Of a stretch of 64,000 bases of DNA, positions 33,939 through 42,384 are shown in pieces. The position numbers and the translations under genes are program-made. The first letter of the stretch is position 1. Each line of letters begins with the position of its first letter. Source of the stretch: Herpetosiphon giganteus (GTDB lineage: Bacteria > Chloroflexota > Chloroflexia > Chloroflexales > Herpetosiphonaceae); NCBI RefSeq assembly GCF_016907925.1, contig NZ_JAFBCZ010000001.1:248001-312000 (forward strand), read 5' to 3'. A model generated the notes under the pieces. That model worked only from the letters and a program-made list of their open reading frames with translations. It was not told the DNA's origin and did no database searches.

Positions 33939-36900
33939 TTAAGGCGCTGCGATGGTCAATGGTAGATAGAGCTGCGGCGCAATCGCGGTCACGCTTATTG
34001 TAACCGTTGTCGTCAAGCTTTGGTTTAGGCTCAAATTGCGCACTTGGTAGCTGAATGAATCAAGCCCATTATAAACAGGATCAGGCGTATAGCGAATGCT
34101 TTGTTGATCTGCATCGAGCCATGCTCGACCATGCTGCGGCTGTTCAAAGCTAACAATTTGGCTAAAACTGGCCTGATCATTCGCTAAGGGCGTGAGCCGA
34201 TTGGCCTGCGAATATTGCAATACTTCGAAATAATCGGCGCTTGGCTGCCAATTATTGAGGGTGGGCAACGGAACTTGCAGCGCCGGATCGCCAAAAAAGG
34301 TAAAGGTATCAAGCAAATCAGGCGAGATATTCGCCGCTGCTAAATCAAGCTTACCTTGAATCGTCGCCGGCCCAACCAAGCTCCAACCATCGTTGATAAT
34401 AGCATTCACAAAGCCCCGATCAAGATAATCGTGGCCATGAGCGATGCCCAAACCGCTGGCCGCCCACATGCCAACCGCACCTCGCTGCTGCTTCAAAAGC
34501 TGCATTTCAGCCAACGATTCGAGATCGTTTTGTTGATAATGGCCAGCGTAGCAACTCAACGAAAGCACCAATGGCAAGGCTGTGTTACTCAAGCTCGCCA
34601 CCGATTGAGGATTAAAAATCGCTGGCTCAGCCCATACATCAATCCCCGCATGGCCAACATAATTGACCAAAAATTGGCCACTATTGATCGCATTGACAAT
34701 CTCAGCCCGAAATTGGGTCAGATTGCTATTTGGCGTGTAATAGAGTAATTGCTGATCAATCGTCGCGGGTAAAATCTCCACAACCTCATTCGAAAGCCAT
34801 GGAAAATCACCTGATTGATCAGGATCATCGGCGATAAATAGCAAATTATTGAGCCAAGGTGCATCGCTTGGCGTGGCTTCGTAGCTCAAAATTTTGTTGA
34901 CCACATTCTCAACATCGCTCAGCGAACGAGCTGGAATACGCCCCAAAAACAAATCGGGCAAATTGTCGCTGCCAGCCACCGTTACATAGCGATTATCGGC
35001 GGCAGTTTCGCGCAACCACGGGTCAACATCAGCCAAATAGGGCGGAATAAAATTGGTAACTGGGTGGCCAATGCTATCGGCGTAATCGTGGGGATCGGCA
35101 GTGCCATCGCCAACCAATAGCACAAAACTCGGCGCTGGAGCCTGCCAATTGGCATAGGCATACTTGATAAAATCGGCAATCGCTTGCTGGTCAACTCGCC
35201 CATCGCCAAATTGGTCGTAAATCTGTTGGACATCGATTAACAATGGCTTGAGGCCTTGGCTCGCTCGTTGAGCCAACAACGGTTGCAGGGCGTTGCTCCA
35301 ACTATTGGAATTAGCAGGATTGTAGCTAAGCACCAGATAATCTGCTTGTTGGCTGACCGCACTCAGATCGGGCTGGCTGAACCATGTGCTGCTCAAAGGC
35401 GTTTGGCGTTGGCTTTGCACCAAATAGCGCCGATTGCCTGTCGTTTCCCAGCTTAGTTGGCCTTGCTGCAAATTCCAGCCAACCAAACGGCGTGGCGCAA
35501 ATGGCGTTTGCACATCAAATAGCAAGGGATTTTCGCTGCTAATGTTGCTAATCGTTTGATTTGGCGGAGTGCTTGACCACTGCAATTCGCCTGCAACCGC
35601 CTGCAATTGGCGCTGATAATCAAGCTCAACCCAATCGAGAAAGCTGGTTTCGCGCTCATTGCCAATCGGCACAATTGTTAGCTGGTTGGTTGGGCTAAGC
35701 CAGCCGCTTGGTACGCTAATCATTGGCTCAAGCACTTGAAAACCGGTCATTGTGACGGTGGTCAGCAAACGATTGTTGAGCCGAATTTCGGCCTGATGCT
35801 GATTACCAAGTTTGCCGCCATGCAAGCGCAAGCGCAAACGAGCTGGCTGATCAAAACGAGTCGCGCTATCAAGATTCCAATTGATCTGCAATGGTTGGGC
35901 AGTTTGGCCAGCACCCGGGCTATACCAATATTGCCACCACCAACGGTTTGTGCCGCTCGCCGGAAAAGCGCTCAAATAGAGTTTTTGTTCTTCCAAACGC
36001 AGGGTTTCGTTATAGGAATTGAGGCTTGGGCTAGCCGAATTAACCGATTCGCTGACCAACACAGTACCTGCTTGCTGCGAATTCCAGCGCACAATCACGC
36101 TGCCTTCGTGGCTTTGATCGCGATTGTAGGGCGGGAGATAAAACACCATGCCCGTGGCGGTGAGCAAACGTGGCAGTTGCTGGCGGCCCTGCCAAAGCTG
36201 CAAATTGGCAGCTTGATTGATCCATTGGCTTGGCACACCTGCCGCCTGCAAATCGCTCCAACGAATTTCGCTAATGCCAGGCTTGGCAAAACGCACGCGC
36301 AAACCAGTGGTCAAGGGCACGCTGCTCGCCAGTTGGGGTTTCAAGCTAGGCTCAGTAAGATCGCTGGGGTTAAGCACTTGTTGGCGCAGCAATTCATTCC
36401 ACAACGGATCAGGGCGAAGCTTGCGCTGCGTGGAATCAGCCACAAATTCGAGGCTAATATCAATTGAGCTTGGTACAAGCAGTTGCTGCTTGGCTGGTTG
36501 CCATTGCGCCCCAAAAATCGTCAAGGGTACGAGTTGTTGCTCACGCACTTGGACAACTTGACCAAGGCTGGCCCATGCCGCTGGATACTGCGCTTGTTTG
36601 GTAGCAGTGCTTGGGGTGCTGGTCGCGATGGCCTTGCTTGGCTGCAATGGGTCAACCTGCCAACCGTTGGTCGGGTTGAGTTGCAGTTGCTGGCGATAGG
36701 ATTGCAGATCGTTGGCGACAACTGATCTGAGCTGCAAGTGATAGCCAGTTGGCACAACCAACCAGTGAGCTGAACGCGGCAAGGCAGGTTGATCGGCGCT
36801 GGCATCATTTTGCCAGCCAGCCAGCTTAATCGCATTGGCGGATACGTTTGGTTTTGGCAATTGAAGATTAATCTGCAAATGCTGACCATGGCGTTGGAGC

Positions 36901-36992
36901 GTCAGCGGAGCAGTAGCAATTTGGGCCACCACCGGTTGACGAATCAGCAACATCGACATCACTAAACAGCCAATTAACCAACGCTGGAGCAT
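33939..36992 (-). CDS. Gingipain-type secreted cysteine protease (peptidase family C25)
   Basis: 1,017 residues. A signal peptide is clear (LIGCLVMSMLLIRQPVVAQ). The first about 560 residues are a beta-rich prodomain-like region. The C25 core follows (PSFVLLVGDGTADPHDYAD), with catalytic His in NYVGHAGIDVW (about 780) and catalytic Cys in LSLSCYAGHY (about 813). The C-terminal 90 residues form an Ig/cadherin-like repeat (GLDSFSYQVRNLS) and end PQLYLPLTIAAP. ATG 36992 has GAGGT 5 nt upstream and is 2 nt from the S26-like stop, so it belongs to the peptide cassette operon. Cleavage of the modified peptide, or of surface proteins, is an inference. C25 enzymes are cysteine endopeptidases often active after Arg or Lys. 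Confidence 0.87.
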   Translation of the reverse strand: MLQRWLIGCLVMSMLLIRQPVVAQIATAPLTLQRHGQHLQINLQLPKPNVSANAIKLAGWQNDASADQPALPRSAHWLVVPTGYHLQLRSVVANDLQSYRQQLQLNPTNGWQVDPLQPSKAIATSTPSTATKQAQYPAAWASLGQVVQVREQQLVPLTIFGAQWQPAKQQLLVPSSIDISLEFVADSTQRKLRPDPLWNELLRQQVLNPSDLTEPSLKPQLASSVPLTTGLRVRFAKPGISEIRWSDLQAAGVPSQWINQAANLQLWQGRQQLPRLLTATGMVFYLPPYNRDQSHEGSVIVRWNSQQAGTVLVSESVNSASPSLNSYNETLRLEEQKLYLSAFPASGTNRWWWQYWYSPGAGQTAQPLQINWNLDSATRFDQPARLRLRLHGGKLGNQHQAEIRLNNRLLTTVTMTGFQVLEPMISVPSGWLSPTNQLTIVPIGNERETSFLDWVELDYQRQLQAVAGELQWSSTPPNQTISNISSENPLLFDVQTPFAPRRLVGWNLQQGQLSWETTGNRRYLVQSQRQTPLSSTWFSQPDLSAVSQQADYLVLSYNPANSNSWSNALQPLLAQRASQGLKPLLIDVQQIYDQFGDGRVDQQAIADFIKYAYANWQAPAPSFVLLVGDGTADPHDYADSIGHPVTNFIPPYLADVDPWLRETAADNRYVTVAGSDNLPDLFLGRIPARSLSDVENVVNKILSYEATPSDAPWLNNLLFIADDPDQSGDFPWLSNEVVEILPATIDQQLLYYTPNSNLTQFRAEIVNAINSGQFLVNYVGHAGIDVWAEPAIFNPQSVASLSNTALPLVLSLSCYAGHYQQNDLESLAEMQLLKQQRGAVGMWAASGLGIAHGHDYLDRGFVNAIINDGWSLVGPATIQGKLDLAAANISPDLLDTFTFFGDPALQVPLPTLNNWQPSADYFEVLQYSQANRLTPLANDQASFSQIVSFEQPQHGRAWLDADQQSIRYTPDPVYNGLDSFSYQVRNLSLNQSLTTTVTISVTAIAPQLYLPLTIAAP

Positions 36993-36994
36993 AA

Positions 36995-37441
36995 TTACCT
37001 CAGATATTTCGGTTTGATCAACCAACGCCGCGCATGACGCAGCCACGCCAGAAGCCATTGAACGTAACGCCCAAGCCGATTGAGCTTCAAGTGAGCATTT
37101 GGCGTTTGCCAAGCGACAGCCTGGGCCACAATTGCCGAGCGCTCGATCCAGCCATCGAAATAGGGGCAGGCATCGCCAGCAATCAAATATCGCTGTTGGT
37201 TGCGCCAAAGCACCCGATGCATGACCACGCGTTGCCCAACATCAGCCAAAACCACGCTGCCCAAGCTAATAGTTGCTGGCATATCAGCAATTGTCACCAA
37301 GGTTTGGTCAGGCAGGATTGGCTGCATACTGCGGCCCGCCACTTGGAGCTGGAGCCTACCACCTGCCTGCACAACCAACTGCGCCAAGTCGTAGGCCTCG
37401 GCGGCGCTGAGCACTCGTTCAGCCAAGGAGTTGGCGCACAT
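36995..37441 (-). CDS. S24/S26-like peptidase with Ser-His site, part of the peptide cassette
   Basis: 148 residues. The family's serine motif is QVAGRSMQPIL (Ser38). The usual Lys of bacterial signal peptidases is replaced by His (VVMHRV, His75), as in the ER/SipW type, and the closing GDA box is at 89-91. There is no N-terminal membrane anchor; a hydrophobic/basic helix is near the C-terminus (VQWLLAWLRHARRWL). Its start overlaps the kinase gene by 23 nt. Small S24/S26-like proteins recur in clusters for ribosomally made peptides, where leader cleavage is their suspected role. That role is inferred here. ATG 37441 has GAGG 9 nt upstream. Confidence 0.75.
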   Translation of the reverse strand: MCANSLAERVLSAAEAYDLAQLVVQAGGRLQLQVAGRSMQPILPDQTLVTIADMPATISLGSVVLADVGQRVVMHRVLWRNQQRYLIAGDACPYFDGWIERSAIVAQAVAWQTPNAHLKLNRLGRYVQWLLAWLRHARRWLIKPKYLR

Positions 37442-38249
37442 AGCTAATTACCTCAGAATCGGGCACAAACGCCAAGTGCCATTGGTCCACTTTGCTGGTA
37501 GCATAATCGGCAAGCTCCAAGGCTTGGTCGAGGGCAATTGGGTTCCACAAGGGCAGAAATTGCTCGGGCAACCAATGGCGCAAGGCTTGGGCGCTGCTCA
37601 AACGAGTGGCGTGGTTGGTTGCGCCATGGCTGGGGTAGCATATTGCCCGTACTGGGGCTGCTTGGGCAGCGATTAAACCAGCGCTGCTATACCATGGCGT
37701 GCCATAAGCCCAAAGCTGGTCGGCATGCCAACGCACAATCACCCGATCATCGCTCAAAATGCTAGCTCCCGCGCTATGCCAAAGGCGCGCTGAGGTTGAT
37801 TTGCCCACGCCTGGCGGGCCAACCAAGAGCAAGCCTTGCCCTGCATCGACCACGCCGCAGGCATGCAACAAACCACCTTGATGCACACTCAGCCATTCAA
37901 TTAAGATCAACTGCAAGCCTGGATAATCAAACAACACTTCGGCGGCGCTAACACTTGAATCATGGCTGAGCAACCACGTATCAGCGGCGGTTTGTTGCAA
38001 CGCCCACAATGGCTCGGCATGAGTTGGCGGGTGGCCGACGATACTGCGAATATGCTCGTGCTGCCAAAGCGCCCAAACCTGATCGGCCTGAAAAAGCCGC
38101 TGACCAAGCGGGTAGCGGTCAGCGGCAGCACAGGTGTGAATCTGAAGATCGGCGGTTGAAGCATTGATTTGAAATTGCTGGTCGACCATAGCTGGCCACG
38201 CTGGCAGATCAAGTGCAATTCGACAACCGCCAATGGAAAGCATTACCAT
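37419..38249 (-). CDS. HPr-kinase-like protein of the peptide cassette
   Basis: About 276 residues with a C-terminal HprK-type P-loop kinase domain. The Walker A motif is GPPGVGKST (about 144-152), preceded by GLLHACGVV, and an acidic SDDRVIV is at about 166. The N-terminal half is unrelated to classical HprK. HprK-like proteins occur in lasso-peptide clusters, where one (the paeninodin kinase) phosphorylates the C-terminal serine of the precursor. The peptide encoded just upstream also ends in serine. I place the start at ATG 38249 (or 38243) because an earlier TTG-initiated frame would overlap the precursor gene. No clear SD is seen, so translation may depend on reinitiation after the precursor stop 16 nt upstream. 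Confidence 0.8.
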   Translation of the reverse strand: MVMLSIGGCRIALDLPAWPAMVDQQFQINASTADLQIHTCAAADRYPLGQRLFQADQVWALWQHEHIRSIVGHPPTHAEPLWALQQTAADTWLLSHDSSVSAAEVLFDYPGLQLILIEWLSVHQGGLLHACGVVDAGQGLLLVGPPGVGKSTSARLWHSAGASILSDDRVIVRWHADQLWAYGTPWYSSAGLIAAQAAPVRAICYPSHGATNHATRLSSAQALRHWLPEQFLPLWNPIALDQALELADYATSKVDQWHLAFVPDSEVISYVRQLLG

Positions 38250-38265
38250 CGCAAAAAAAGAACGC

Positions 38266-38436
38266 TTAACTAAAACAGGGCGTAATTTTACAGTTTGCGC
38301 CCGATGTGGCGCTACTGGTCGTGCGGCACACCGCCAACACATCTTCTTTAATCCGCAAGCCAACCGTTTCGATGGTTGGTTTGACATAGGCTTTGCGGGG
38401 CTTGCGTTCTGGCTTGGTCGATGATTGTTGTGCCAT
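38266..38436 (-). CDS. Candidate RiPP precursor peptide, 56 residues
   Basis: A short gene with a perfect GGAGG 7 nt before ATG 38436, placed between the radical SAM gene (22 nt before) and the kinase gene (16 nt after). The leader is basic and polar and holds AYVKPTIETVGLRIKED (residues 16-32), with a Y17-x-x-P20-x-I22 motif like the one recognised by PqqD-type domains in lasso peptide leaders. The tail (33-56) is rich in Ser, Thr and Cys: Cys37, Cys49 and Cys54, a SSATSGANC stretch, and a C-terminal CFS. The cysteines are candidates for radical SAM thioether crosslinks, and Ser56 for phosphorylation. The coding region and SD are visible; the modifications are inferred. Confidence 0.8.
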   Translation of the reverse strand: MAQQSSTKPERKPRKAYVKPTIETVGLRIKEDVLAVCRTTSSATSGANCKITPCFS

Positions 38437-38457
38437 GAGACATCCTCCGGTACGCGG

Positions 38458-39573
38458 TTAGCGAACCTCTAGACAAATTGCATTATTGATCCAACGGTCG
38501 GCATTTTCAGCAAAGGCTGAAACCCGCGCCTTCGTACTATCACACACCCAATCGATTGGGCGATTTTCCAAGCTGTTACGCTCTAAGGTCGACCAACCTG
38601 GACAATTGGTACAGACCAGTGACATTTCGCAGGAGTGACAAGCAGTGGCTTCAGTATTGCGGGTTTCGCGCACTTCGGCCAAATAGCCATCCCACACATC
38701 CATAAAATTGGTTGCCCGCCAATCGACAGCGCGCGTGCGGGTAATCATACACGGGCTGACCATGCCATAGGCATCGACATGGCCCGATTTATTGGCAGCG
38801 CCACAGGTGAATGTTTTTTCGCCGCCCTTCATCTGATAGCCCAAAAAGCCGTTGCAATAATCCTGCCATTCCTCGACCCGCTGGGGATCAAGTTTTTCGA
38901 TGGCGATCAATTCTTCTGGGCTAAGCCGTAAAGTGGTAGGAAAACGATCGCCATTCAAGCGCGGGTGAATCATGCCATCATAGCGAAAATCCCAGCCATA
39001 GTGCTCGGCTACAGCTTTCATGGCCAAAAATTCGTGCGAATTAATATTGAGCAGCACGGTTTTGAGCACCACATCAAGCTCATATTCGGCCAGCAGCGCC
39101 AAGCCTTGCATACATTTAGCAAACGATCCAGGCACACGAGTCACGGTTTCGTAGGTTTCGGCGGTTGCGCCATAGAGCGTCACTTCGACCAAATGTGGCT
39201 TGTAGTTGCTCAAAAATTCAGCTCGTTGGCGGGTAACCATGGTGGCATTGGTGTAAATCGAAATTACAAAGCCAAGGTTGCGAGCATAAAGATATAACTC
39301 TTCAAAATCGCGGCGCACCATAATTTCGCCACCAGTGAGCAGCAACCACAGCGTGCCAGCTGCCGCCATCTCATCGAGCAGGCGTTTACACTCCTCGGTT
39401 GAAAGCTCACGTTGGCGGGCAGCTTGATGATTGACAGGCAAGTTGATATAGCAATGTTGGCAATTTAAGTTACAGCGCTCGGTCAACTCAAACGACATCG
39501 AAACTGGCACGCGCCCCAAGGCTGATAATCGGACATTGAACGCCGCATCGTTGGTTTCTGCACATAATTCCAT
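38458..39573 (-). CDS. Radical SAM/SPASM peptide-modifying enzyme
   Basis: 371 residues. The CX3CX2C iron-sulphur motif is CNLNCQHC (Cys34, 38, 41), followed by the LLTGGEIMVRRDFEEL segment that binds SAM. The C-terminal SPASM region has many cysteines (FTCGAANKSGHVDAYGMVSPC, then CHSCEMSLVCTNCPG) for extra clusters. Such enzymes make sactipeptide or ranthipeptide thioethers and other crosslinks in peptides. It follows the PqqD-like gene by 2 nt with GGAGG inside that gene's end. The next gene encodes a Cys-bearing peptide, the likely substrate. Confidence 0.9.
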   Translation of the reverse strand: MELCAETNDAAFNVRLSALGRVPVSMSFELTERCNLNCQHCYINLPVNHQAARQRELSTEECKRLLDEMAAAGTLWLLLTGGEIMVRRDFEELYLYARNLGFVISIYTNATMVTRQRAEFLSNYKPHLVEVTLYGATAETYETVTRVPGSFAKCMQGLALLAEYELDVVLKTVLLNINSHEFLAMKAVAEHYGWDFRYDGMIHPRLNGDRFPTTLRLSPEELIAIEKLDPQRVEEWQDYCNGFLGYQMKGGEKTFTCGAANKSGHVDAYGMVSPCMITRTRAVDWRATNFMDVWDGYLAEVRETRNTEATACHSCEMSLVCTNCPGWSTLERNSLENRPIDWVCDSTKARVSAFAENADRWINNAICLEVR

Positions 39574-39575
39574 GC

Positions 39576-39872
39576 TTAGGCAACCTCCTGAATAACGGCG
39601 GCCTCAAGCATCGATTCCAACAACGGAATCAGATCGTCTTGGGCGGCGCGCGGTTCAACATCGTATTCGGCACACACATGCTCGATCAATTCGGCCAAAC
39701 TTTGGGGCGTTGCCAAAGCCTGCCAAACCAGCGCGGCGGTTTCGTTAAGCGCAAAAATAGCATTGAGGGCGGCGGTGTTTGGTCGTACAGGAACCAACAC
39801 CGTTTCACTCCCAATGCTACGGGTAACAATCGCCGGATCACGGACAAATCGTTGTGGAGCGTGCTCATTCAT
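39576..39872 (-). CDS. PqqD-like RiPP recognition element protein
   Basis: 98 residues of winged-helix PqqD type: an N-terminal beta region (VPVRPNTAALNAIFALNETA), ALVWQALATPQSLAELIEHV, then the third-helix region with EYDVEPRAAQDDLIPLLESM. PqqD-like proteins bind the leader peptide and present it to the radical SAM enzyme. It is the first gene of the cassette, 39 nt after a predicted transcription start and directly coupled to the radical SAM gene. Confidence 0.85.
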   Translation of the reverse strand: MNEHAPQRFVRDPAIVTRSIGSETVLVPVRPNTAALNAIFALNETAALVWQALATPQSLAELIEHVCAEYDVEPRAAQDDLIPLLESMLEAAVIQEVA

Positions 39873-39917
39873 AAGTGTCTACTCAAACCACAAGGGTTAG
39901 CAATTGCAATGATTTTC

Positions 39918-39947
39918 ATCTTAGCATGAACTGATCTCCACGTCCAA
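39918..39947 (-). promoter_or_regulatory. Promoter of the peptide cassette
   Basis: On the minus strand TTGGAC (39942-39947), an 18-nt spacer, then TAAGAT (39918-39923) preceded by TGC. Predicted start near 39911. Confidence 0.55.
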
Positions 39948-39982
39948 GCCCTGTTATATCCCTCGATTGTGGGACTTTTAGT

Positions 39983-40642
39983 TTAGACTTGCGGTGGCGC
40001 GAGCCGAGCTTGCACCGCAAATAAGCGCAATTCAGCTTTATTACCCAACCCTAATTTGCTATAAATATTGCGTAAATGGGTTTTGATTGTTTCTTCGCTG
40101 AGAATTAATTGCTGGGCAATATCGCTGTTGCGGCGGCCTTCGGCGGCCAAGAAAAAGACTTGGCGTTCGCGCTCGGTTAGGGCGTTCAAGGCATCGTTGG
40201 TTTTGGTCGAGACGGTTGGCTGTGGGCCTTCCAACAGTTGGCGCACAACTTTTTGGGCAATCGGGCCAGCCAAAACGGTCTCGCCTTGGGCAACCGCGCT
40301 AATATGACTAATCAAGCGCGAAGGATCTTCGGTTTTGAGCACATAGCCAGCAGCCCCAGCGGCCAACGATTGGCGAATCACATCATTGGTATCGTTGGCG
40401 GTCAGCATCAAAACTCGCGTGCGTGGCGATGCTTCAACAATTGTGCGACACACTTCATAGCCAGGCATATCAGGCAAGCTAACATCGAGCAGCGCTACAT
40501 CAACAAATTGATCTTTCGCCACTACCGCAGCGTCGCGCCCATGCCCAAGCACGCCAACAACTTCCATCTCATCGTGGGTTTCGAGCAGGGCACGTACCCC
40601 TTCACGAAACACTGGATGATCATCAACAATCAGGATCCGCAT
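39983..40642 (-). CDS. NarL/FixJ-family response regulator
   Basis: 219 residues. A receiver domain (MRILIVDDHPVFREGVRALL; phosphoacceptor Asp in VALLDVSLPDMPG at about 54) is joined to a LuxR-type helix-turn-helix (LTERERQVFFLAAEG ... SEETIKTHLRNIYSKLGL). ATG 40642 has AAGGAG 6 nt upstream; the open frame extends further upstream but without similarity. It lies 106 nt after the sensor kinase gene and just before the peptide cassette, so it may be the cassette's regulator. Confidence 0.9.
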   Translation of the reverse strand: MRILIVDDHPVFREGVRALLETHDEMEVVGVLGHGRDAAVVAKDQFVDVALLDVSLPDMPGYEVCRTIVEASPRTRVLMLTANDTNDVIRQSLAAGAAGYVLKTEDPSRLISHISAVAQGETVLAGPIAQKVVRQLLEGPQPTVSTKTNDALNALTERERQVFFLAAEGRRNSDIAQQLILSEETIKTHLRNIYSKLGLGNKAELRLFAVQARLAPPQV

Positions 40643-40748
40643 GGGGTACTCCTTCTTCAGAACAGATGCGAAAACAGGTAAAAAACAGACAATGCCTATC
40701 CACTGTAGGGGTGAGAGTTTACGAACAGAATTACGATTAAGTGAGTAT

Positions 40749-42350
40749 TCATGCGGTATGGCTATGTTGTTCCAAGGGCAACCAACAGGTGAATTGCGAA
40801 CCTTGACCAACGGTGCTGGCGACCGAAATGGTGCCACCCATCAGGGCCAGCAACTCGCGAACAATGGCTAAACCTAAGCCGCTCCCACTCTCGGTTGGGT
40901 TACTACCGCGATAAAAACGTTCAAATAAGCGTTGTTGATGTTCGGCTGCGATGCCCGGCCCCGTATCAGCGACCGTAATAATTGTGCCCGCCTGCCCAGC
41001 TTGAATCTGGCGATCAACTGAGAGGGTGACAGTGCCACCATCGGGTGTAAATTTGAGTGCATTGCTCAGCAAGTTGACGACCACTCGCATAAATTGATCA
41101 GGCGCGAGCCACAACGCAGGCAAATTGCTGGTGCATTCTTGAAAAATCAAGCGTTGTTCGCGCGCTTCGGCCAATGGGCGATAGGTTTGAGCCAAATTGC
41201 GCAACAACTCGATAATATCCACCCACTCCGGATTGCTGTGCATCAAGCCACTATCCAAGCGGGTCAGCGTCAGCAAATCTTCGACGATGGCCTCCAAGCG
41301 CCCAGCCTCGCTTGCTATAGTTTCGAGATATTGGGGCAATTTGGTTTTAGCCTTAACTTGCTGCGCCAAGCGCGCATAGAGTTTAATGTTGGCCAACGGC
41401 GTGCGCAATTCATGCGAAGCATTGGCGACAAACTGAGTTTTAAGCCGATCATATTCCTTCAGCCGCGTAATATCGTGGAGCACAATCGTCCACCAATCTT
41501 CTTGCTCGCTGAAAATCGGAATATAGGCAATATGGATGCCCAGATCGGTGGTTGGATTTTGCTCAAGCACAATTTCATCGCGCACACTATCGCCAGTCTG
41601 TTGCGCTTGCTTAAAAAGTGCCAACACAAGCGGCGAAAGATCTTTGAGATGCTCGGGGACTGGCGGCGTAACTGCGAAAAAAGCCAAGGCTTGGGGATTA
41701 ACAAAGTGGATGCGGCCATCGCCATCGACCAAAATCAAGCCTTCTTCCATGGCGGTGAAGGCTCCCTCGAATTTGCGCCGCTCATCGTTAATATCAGCAA
41801 TCAGTTGGGCATTCTCAATCGCCATGGCCGCATGCTGCGCAATCACATTCAGCAGCGCCTCATCATCCATGGTAAAAAAGCCAATTTCGGGATGCACCAA
41901 GGTCAAAACCCCGCGCACCCGTCGCCCGCGCAACAGCGGCACACACAGCACCGAACGCACATCCAAGGTATCGCTAGGATAATCGATCCAGCGTTCGTCG
42001 AGGTTGGTATCGGCAATTAAGGCGCTTTGGCGGTGTTTCAATACCCAACTTGCCAAGCCTTCGCGCAGAATCCGGTTGGTAAAAGGGGTTAAGCGTGCTT
42101 GTTGAAAACGCTCGGAGAGCAAATGCATTTGCACTTCGTCGTGCTCGCCATATAAAAAGATGCTGCCACGCACCGCGTTGGTAAAGCGAGTGGTGGCCGA
42201 AAGCACATGTTGCAAAACATTCGGCAAACTTAACATCGTCGCAAACTGTTGAGCGAGGCTATAGAGCAACTGCAACCGTTCATACTCGGTTCGCAAACGC
42301 TGATATGAATCTTCGGGGCTTGGCACCGGACTAGCTTCATTCGCGGCCAT
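40749..42350 (-). CDS. Soluble sensor histidine kinase (GAF, PAS, HisKA, HATPase)
   Basis: 533 residues with no membrane segment. Residues about 15-45 form a short coiled coil, a GAF domain covers about 40-185, a PAS domain about 195-300, then the phosphoacceptor helix (ASHELRTPLANIKLY) and an ATPase domain with NALKFTPDGGT, DTGPGIA and GSGLGLAIVREL. It probably phosphorylates the response regulator encoded next. ATG 42350 has GGAG 6 nt upstream. Confidence 0.9.
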   Translation of the reverse strand: MAANEASPVPSPEDSYQRLRTEYERLQLLYSLAQQFATMLSLPNVLQHVLSATTRFTNAVRGSIFLYGEHDEVQMHLLSERFQQARLTPFTNRILREGLASWVLKHRQSALIADTNLDERWIDYPSDTLDVRSVLCVPLLRGRRVRGVLTLVHPEIGFFTMDDEALLNVIAQHAAMAIENAQLIADINDERRKFEGAFTAMEEGLILVDGDGRIHFVNPQALAFFAVTPPVPEHLKDLSPLVLALFKQAQQTGDSVRDEIVLEQNPTTDLGIHIAYIPIFSEQEDWWTIVLHDITRLKEYDRLKTQFVANASHELRTPLANIKLYARLAQQVKAKTKLPQYLETIASEAGRLEAIVEDLLTLTRLDSGLMHSNPEWVDIIELLRNLAQTYRPLAEAREQRLIFQECTSNLPALWLAPDQFMRVVVNLLSNALKFTPDGGTVTLSVDRQIQAGQAGTIITVADTGPGIAAEHQQRLFERFYRGSNPTESGSGLGLAIVRELLALMGGTISVASTVGQGSQFTCWLPLEQHSHTA

Positions 42351-42384
42351 AGGATACTCCACAGCTATGCGGCTTATGCTAAAA

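Noticed and set aside
35736-36467. 243-aa plus-strand open frame
   Set aside because: Antisense to the C25 protease gene; no SD and no recognisable protein features.
38266-38387. Longer N-terminus for the HprK-like kinase from the TTG at 38387
   Set aside because: It would read through the precursor peptide gene in another frame; the added residues resemble nothing in the family.
36995-39872. Classical lasso peptide cluster
   Set aside because: There is no asparagine-synthetase-like cyclase and no transglutaminase-like B2 protease; only the leader motif and kinase are shared.
41094-42020. 308-aa plus-strand open frame
   Set aside because: Antisense to the GAF/PAS kinase gene.
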